Shown piece by piece: positions 33,040 to 35,292 of a stretch of DNA of 35,292 nucleotides. Position 1 is the stretch's first letter. Every line of letters begins with the position of its first letter. The translations under genes and the position numbers were made by a program. The stretch comes from Flemingiibacterium sp045587285. GTDB lineage: Bacteria; Bacillota; Clostridia; Oscillospirales; CAG-272. The notes below the pieces were generated by a model that searched no databases, had not been told where the DNA came from, and saw only the letters and a program-made list of their open reading frames with translations. The stretch lies in contig JAZNBZ010000282.1 of the NCBI GenBank assembly GCA_045587285.1, positions 1-35,292 of the forward strand. The letters are read 5' to 3'.

Positions 33040-33980
33040 TAGCGAACGGGATTTTTCTCAAAATTTTCAAGTATTTTTGCGTCAGGCTCGGCCGTACTCT
33101 CTGCGGTTTGAATGGTACGCGACGCAAGCAGCGTGCCGACCTTCACCGCGTCGGAGAGCGGCATACCGCTCGAAAGTCCGACCACGGTGCCCGACAGGAA
33201 CGCGTCACCGGCTCCCGTGCTGTCAACGAGCTTCGTTGGAATAGCCGGCGTGTGACCGCCCTCTCCGCGCTTGGCGTCATAGTAGACAGCTCCCTTTGAG
33301 CCCATAGTAATCACCATCGACCGCGAGCCTATAGAAGCGATATTTTCGGAAAGCGCCTCGAGCATTTCGTCGGGCGTATACGTCGAAAGGTCGCCGCCGA
33401 AAAGCTGTCCTGCCTCGACCTCGTTGCAGATAAAGCAATCGAGTGCCGCTAAATATTCGCGGTGCGAGAGTATAACGCTCATATTGCCTACGACCGTGTA
33501 AACGGGCTTGCTATACTCCTTTGCAAGCGCGAGCACTATCTCGTCAAGCTCGGGCGAACAGTCTATCTCAAGCACGATATTGTCGCACTCCGACACAAGC
33601 TCGTCGCCGCGCTCACGCATCAGGGCGATAAGCGCATCAACGCTCGGCGGACAGGATATCTCGCCCGCAACGTCGCCGCGCTCGTCGAGTATAACCATCC
33701 ACTGACCGATACCGCCAGACTCAACCGTACGCATAGCCGACGTGTCAACGCCGCGAGCACTAAGACGCCTTACAACGTCGTTGCCGAGTGCGCTGTCCTC
33801 GGTCAGCGATGCGAATGTCACTTCTCTGCCGCAGCCTGCGACGTTCTCCGCGACGTTTCTCGAAACGCCGCCGTGAATGAAGCTGACGTTTCCGAGATTG
33901 CGTCCGCGCACGTTGTATTTGCCGAGCGGAAAGCCCTTTATATCAACAAAAACAACTCCTATTACGAGTGTACCTGCCAT
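33036..33980 (-). CDS. PfkB-family carbohydrate or nucleoside kinase
   Basis: 314 residues from the ATG at 33980 (AAAAGGA upstream); an in-frame extension to 34043 would run into the promoter and is rejected. The family signature DSTGAGDAF is at 253-261 with the catalytic Asp at 259, and the substrate-side 'GGVSRNVAENVA' at 37-48. The N-terminal 'GRNLGNVSFIHGG' segment resembles pseudouridine- and ribokinase-like members. The specific sugar is unknown. It has its own promoter and lies between a sulfatase and the GDPD-like operon. Confidence 0.9.
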   Translation of the reverse strand: MAGTLVIGVVFVDIKGFPLGKYNVRGRNLGNVSFIHGGVSRNVAENVAGCGREVTFASLTEDSALGNDVVRRLSARGVDTSAMRTVESGGIGQWMVILDERGDVAGEISCPPSVDALIALMRERGDELVSECDNIVLEIDCSPELDEIVLALAKEYSKPVYTVVGNMSVILSHREYLAALDCFICNEVEAGQLFGGDLSTYTPDEMLEALSENIASIGSRSMVITMGSKGAVYYDAKRGEGGHTPAIPTKLVDSTGAGDAFLSGTVVGLSSGMPLSDAVKVGTLLASRTIQTAESTAEPDAKILENFEKNPVRY

Positions 33981-34031
33981 TGATTTATCCGTCCTTTTTA
34001 CCGTATAGTCGGTGAAATGACCGCACCTATA

Positions 34032-34060
34032 ATTATAGCACATTTATTTACCTTTTGCAA
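34032..34060 (-). promoter_or_regulatory. Sigma-A promoter of the PfkB-family kinase
   Basis: TTGCAA (34055-34060), a 17-base spacer and TATAAT (34032-34037) on the minus strand. It lies between the sulfatase terminator and the kinase start. Confidence 0.88.
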
Positions 34061-34073
34061 GATATTTTGACAT

Positions 34074-34107
34074 AAAAAGCCCTTGCACACGCTTAAATGT
34101 GCAAGGG
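34074..34107 (-). terminator. Terminator of the sulfatase gene
   Basis: Ten-base stem CCCTTGCACA / TGTGCAAGGG with an eight-base loop, followed on the minus strand by CTTTTT. It starts seven bases after the sulfatase stop. Confidence 0.9.
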
Positions 34108-34114
34108 TGGTCTA

Positions 34115-35292
34115 TTATTTCTGCTTCGTAAAATACAAGCCGTAGTGTGCCTTGATAGGGCGAGTCTTGCAGAACTCGTTATACGTCGTGTCAAGTCCGT
34201 ACTCCTTCAGACGCTCAATCTCCGCCATACTTGCTATGGGATAAGCAATATCGAATTCGTCGAGGAATTTCGGGTGCTTCTTCGATATTCCCTCCTGAAT
34301 TACGGTGTGAAGATCGTGTGCCTCGATGCGTACGCCCTTGGAGAGTATCATAAAGTCAACGACGTGCATAAGGAATTTGCGCTCGATTTCGGCATATTCG
34401 CTCTTGCCGGCGAGGTTTATTCTCTCCTCGGGATCGTCTATTCTGTCAAAGAGGACGGTCTTACTTGTGAAGGGATAGTAAGTGAACGTGTAGCGCTTGT
34501 CAACGAGCGTCTTGCAGCTGTCGCAGAACTCGCTCATAATTACCTCGCGCTCCGTTTCAGTACCGTTTGCAAGACCGATCATCGAGCGGGATGTGCCGAA
34601 TGCCTTGTGGTCGCCCGCAATATCAAGACAGGTAGCGCCGATATCGAGGTTGCCGCAAAGCGCGTCACAGCGCGAGCCCTGTTCAAGTCCCGGATGGTTC
34701 GATATGATCATCGGGATAAAGAGCTGATGTCTGTACGGCCAAGGGCCCTTGGTGCTCATATTGAAGTCGTGCTCCTGGCTTCCGTGGTCAGAGGTGAAAA
34801 TAATAGTGGTGTTTTCGTAAATGCCATTATCCCTCAGTGATTTAACGATACGTCCAACCTGTCTGTCAACCTCAACAACGCATTCTGCGTATCTGCGACG
34901 CTGATACTTAACGCGCTCTGCCCATTTTTCAGGCTCGGAAAATGCATCGGGCGCATTGAGAAACGCTCGTCTGTAAAGCTCAACGGGAGCTATATCCTCG
35001 TCGGGACGGCTCTGGAACATAACGGGCGGAATCTTATTCTCGTCAATTACACCGGCTACACTCGCAGGAGCATAGTTGGGACCGTGTGGCCACAAAAATC
35101 CGCAGTAGAGATAGAAAGGCGCACCTTCTTCATCGGGAGCGGCACCGTTCGGAGCTCTACCGGTTTTGGTGTAAGTATCAAAAAACTCTATCGCTTTGTC
35201 TGCACTCCAAGCGTCCCAATGCTCGTCTTCGCCGTATTTAAAGCACTTGTTCTCGTCGGTTTCACACCACTTCTTGCACTCGGGATGCTTCT
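34115..35292 (-). CDS. Sulfatase, C-terminal part (5' end outside the window)
   Basis: At least 392 residues of an alkaline-phosphatase-superfamily sulfatase; the frame stays open to the window edge, so the N-terminus with the C-x-P-S-R activation motif is not visible. Seen are 'GFLWPHGPNYAP' (the GxxxPHxPY substrate-site type), 'TSDHGSQEH' (metal-binding Asp-His) and 'KGPWPYRHQLFIPMII', the usual downstream order. A TTG at 35093-35095 is inside the domain and is not the start. No sulfatase-maturating enzyme is in view. The substrate may be a sulfated glycan or small sulfate ester. Confidence 0.93.
   Translation of the reverse strand, partial: KHPECKKWCETDENKCFKYGEDEHWDAWSADKAIEFFDTYTKTGRAPNGAAPDEEGAPFYLYCGFLWPHGPNYAPASVAGVIDENKIPPVMFQSRPDEDIAPVELYRRAFLNAPDAFSEPEKWAERVKYQRRRYAECVVEVDRQVGRIVKSLRDNGIYENTTIIFTSDHGSQEHDFNMSTKGPWPYRHQLFIPMIISNHPGLEQGSRCDALCGNLDIGATCLDIAGDHKAFGTSRSMIGLANGTETEREVIMSEFCDSCKTLVDKRYTFTYYPFTSKTVLFDRIDDPEERINLAGKSEYAEIERKFLMHVVDFMILSKGVRIEAHDLHTVIQEGISKKHPKFLDEFDIAYPIASMAEIERLKEYGLDTTYNEFCKTRPIKAHYGLYFTKQK

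Noticed and set aside
27190..35292. FGE-like gene as the maturase of the nearby sulfatase
   Set aside because: The FGE-like sequence resembles phage-tail-type relatives, carries two lesions and is about 6 kb away in a separate unit.

Overview
The window looks like a chromosomal piece of an endospore-forming member of the Clostridia, probably an uncultured gut-type Firmicute. The evidence is the HU / RqcP / YabP / YabQ / DivIC cluster next to MazG and a SpoVB-like flippase, a RelA-Dtd-HemZ-RecJ block, a dimeric-type glycyl-tRNA synthetase, consensus sigma-A promoters and strong AGGAGG-type ribosome binding sites. Coding DNA is moderately GC-rich and the short intergenic stretches are AT-rich. 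Species-level assignment is not possible from the sequence alone.

Layout. 1-156: a non-coding block of nested short hairpins. 157-20054 (minus strand): one long, tightly packed run of housekeeping and sporulation genes. Read in the direction of transcription it is rseC-recJ-relA-dtd-hemZ, a uridine-kinase-like gene, purine nucleoside phosphorylase, an M20 peptidase, a large unknown protein, a DUF6054-like protein, an amidohydrolase, a spoVB-like flippase and mazG. Then, from its own promoter, come hup-rqcP-yabP-yabQ-divIC, a membrane-anchored beta-lactamase-fold protein and birA. 20129-20790: tRNA-Arg(CCG) with promoter and terminator, followed by about 500 bp of non-coding repeats that carry tRNA T-arm look-alikes. 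20790-24519: a rhamnose-utilisation island, with an AraC-type regulator divergent from an unusually short LacI-type regulator, rhaA and rhaD. 24535-27140: a divergent LCP-family protein and glycyl-tRNA synthetase. 27190-30472 (minus): a doubly broken FGE/phage-tail-like gene, a threonine-aldolase-like enzyme, a small conserved protein and a GNAT acetyltransferase. 30491-33039 (minus): a self-contained transcription unit encoding a GDPD-fold protein with lost metal ligands plus the two subunits of a MadLM-type malonate transporter. 33036-35292 (minus): a PfkB-family kinase and the C-terminal part of a sulfatase that runs off the window.

The left half joins stringent response, recombination, tRNA proofreading and nucleoside salvage to division and spore-coat/cortex functions. 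The right half is accessory carbon metabolism (rhamnose, a possible dicarboxylate, sulfated substrates). No fully convincing new defence or mobile system is visible. The best leads are the tRNA-associated tandem repeat, the one-lobed LacI regulator, the GDPD-like/MadLM operon and the unknown 604-residue protein.
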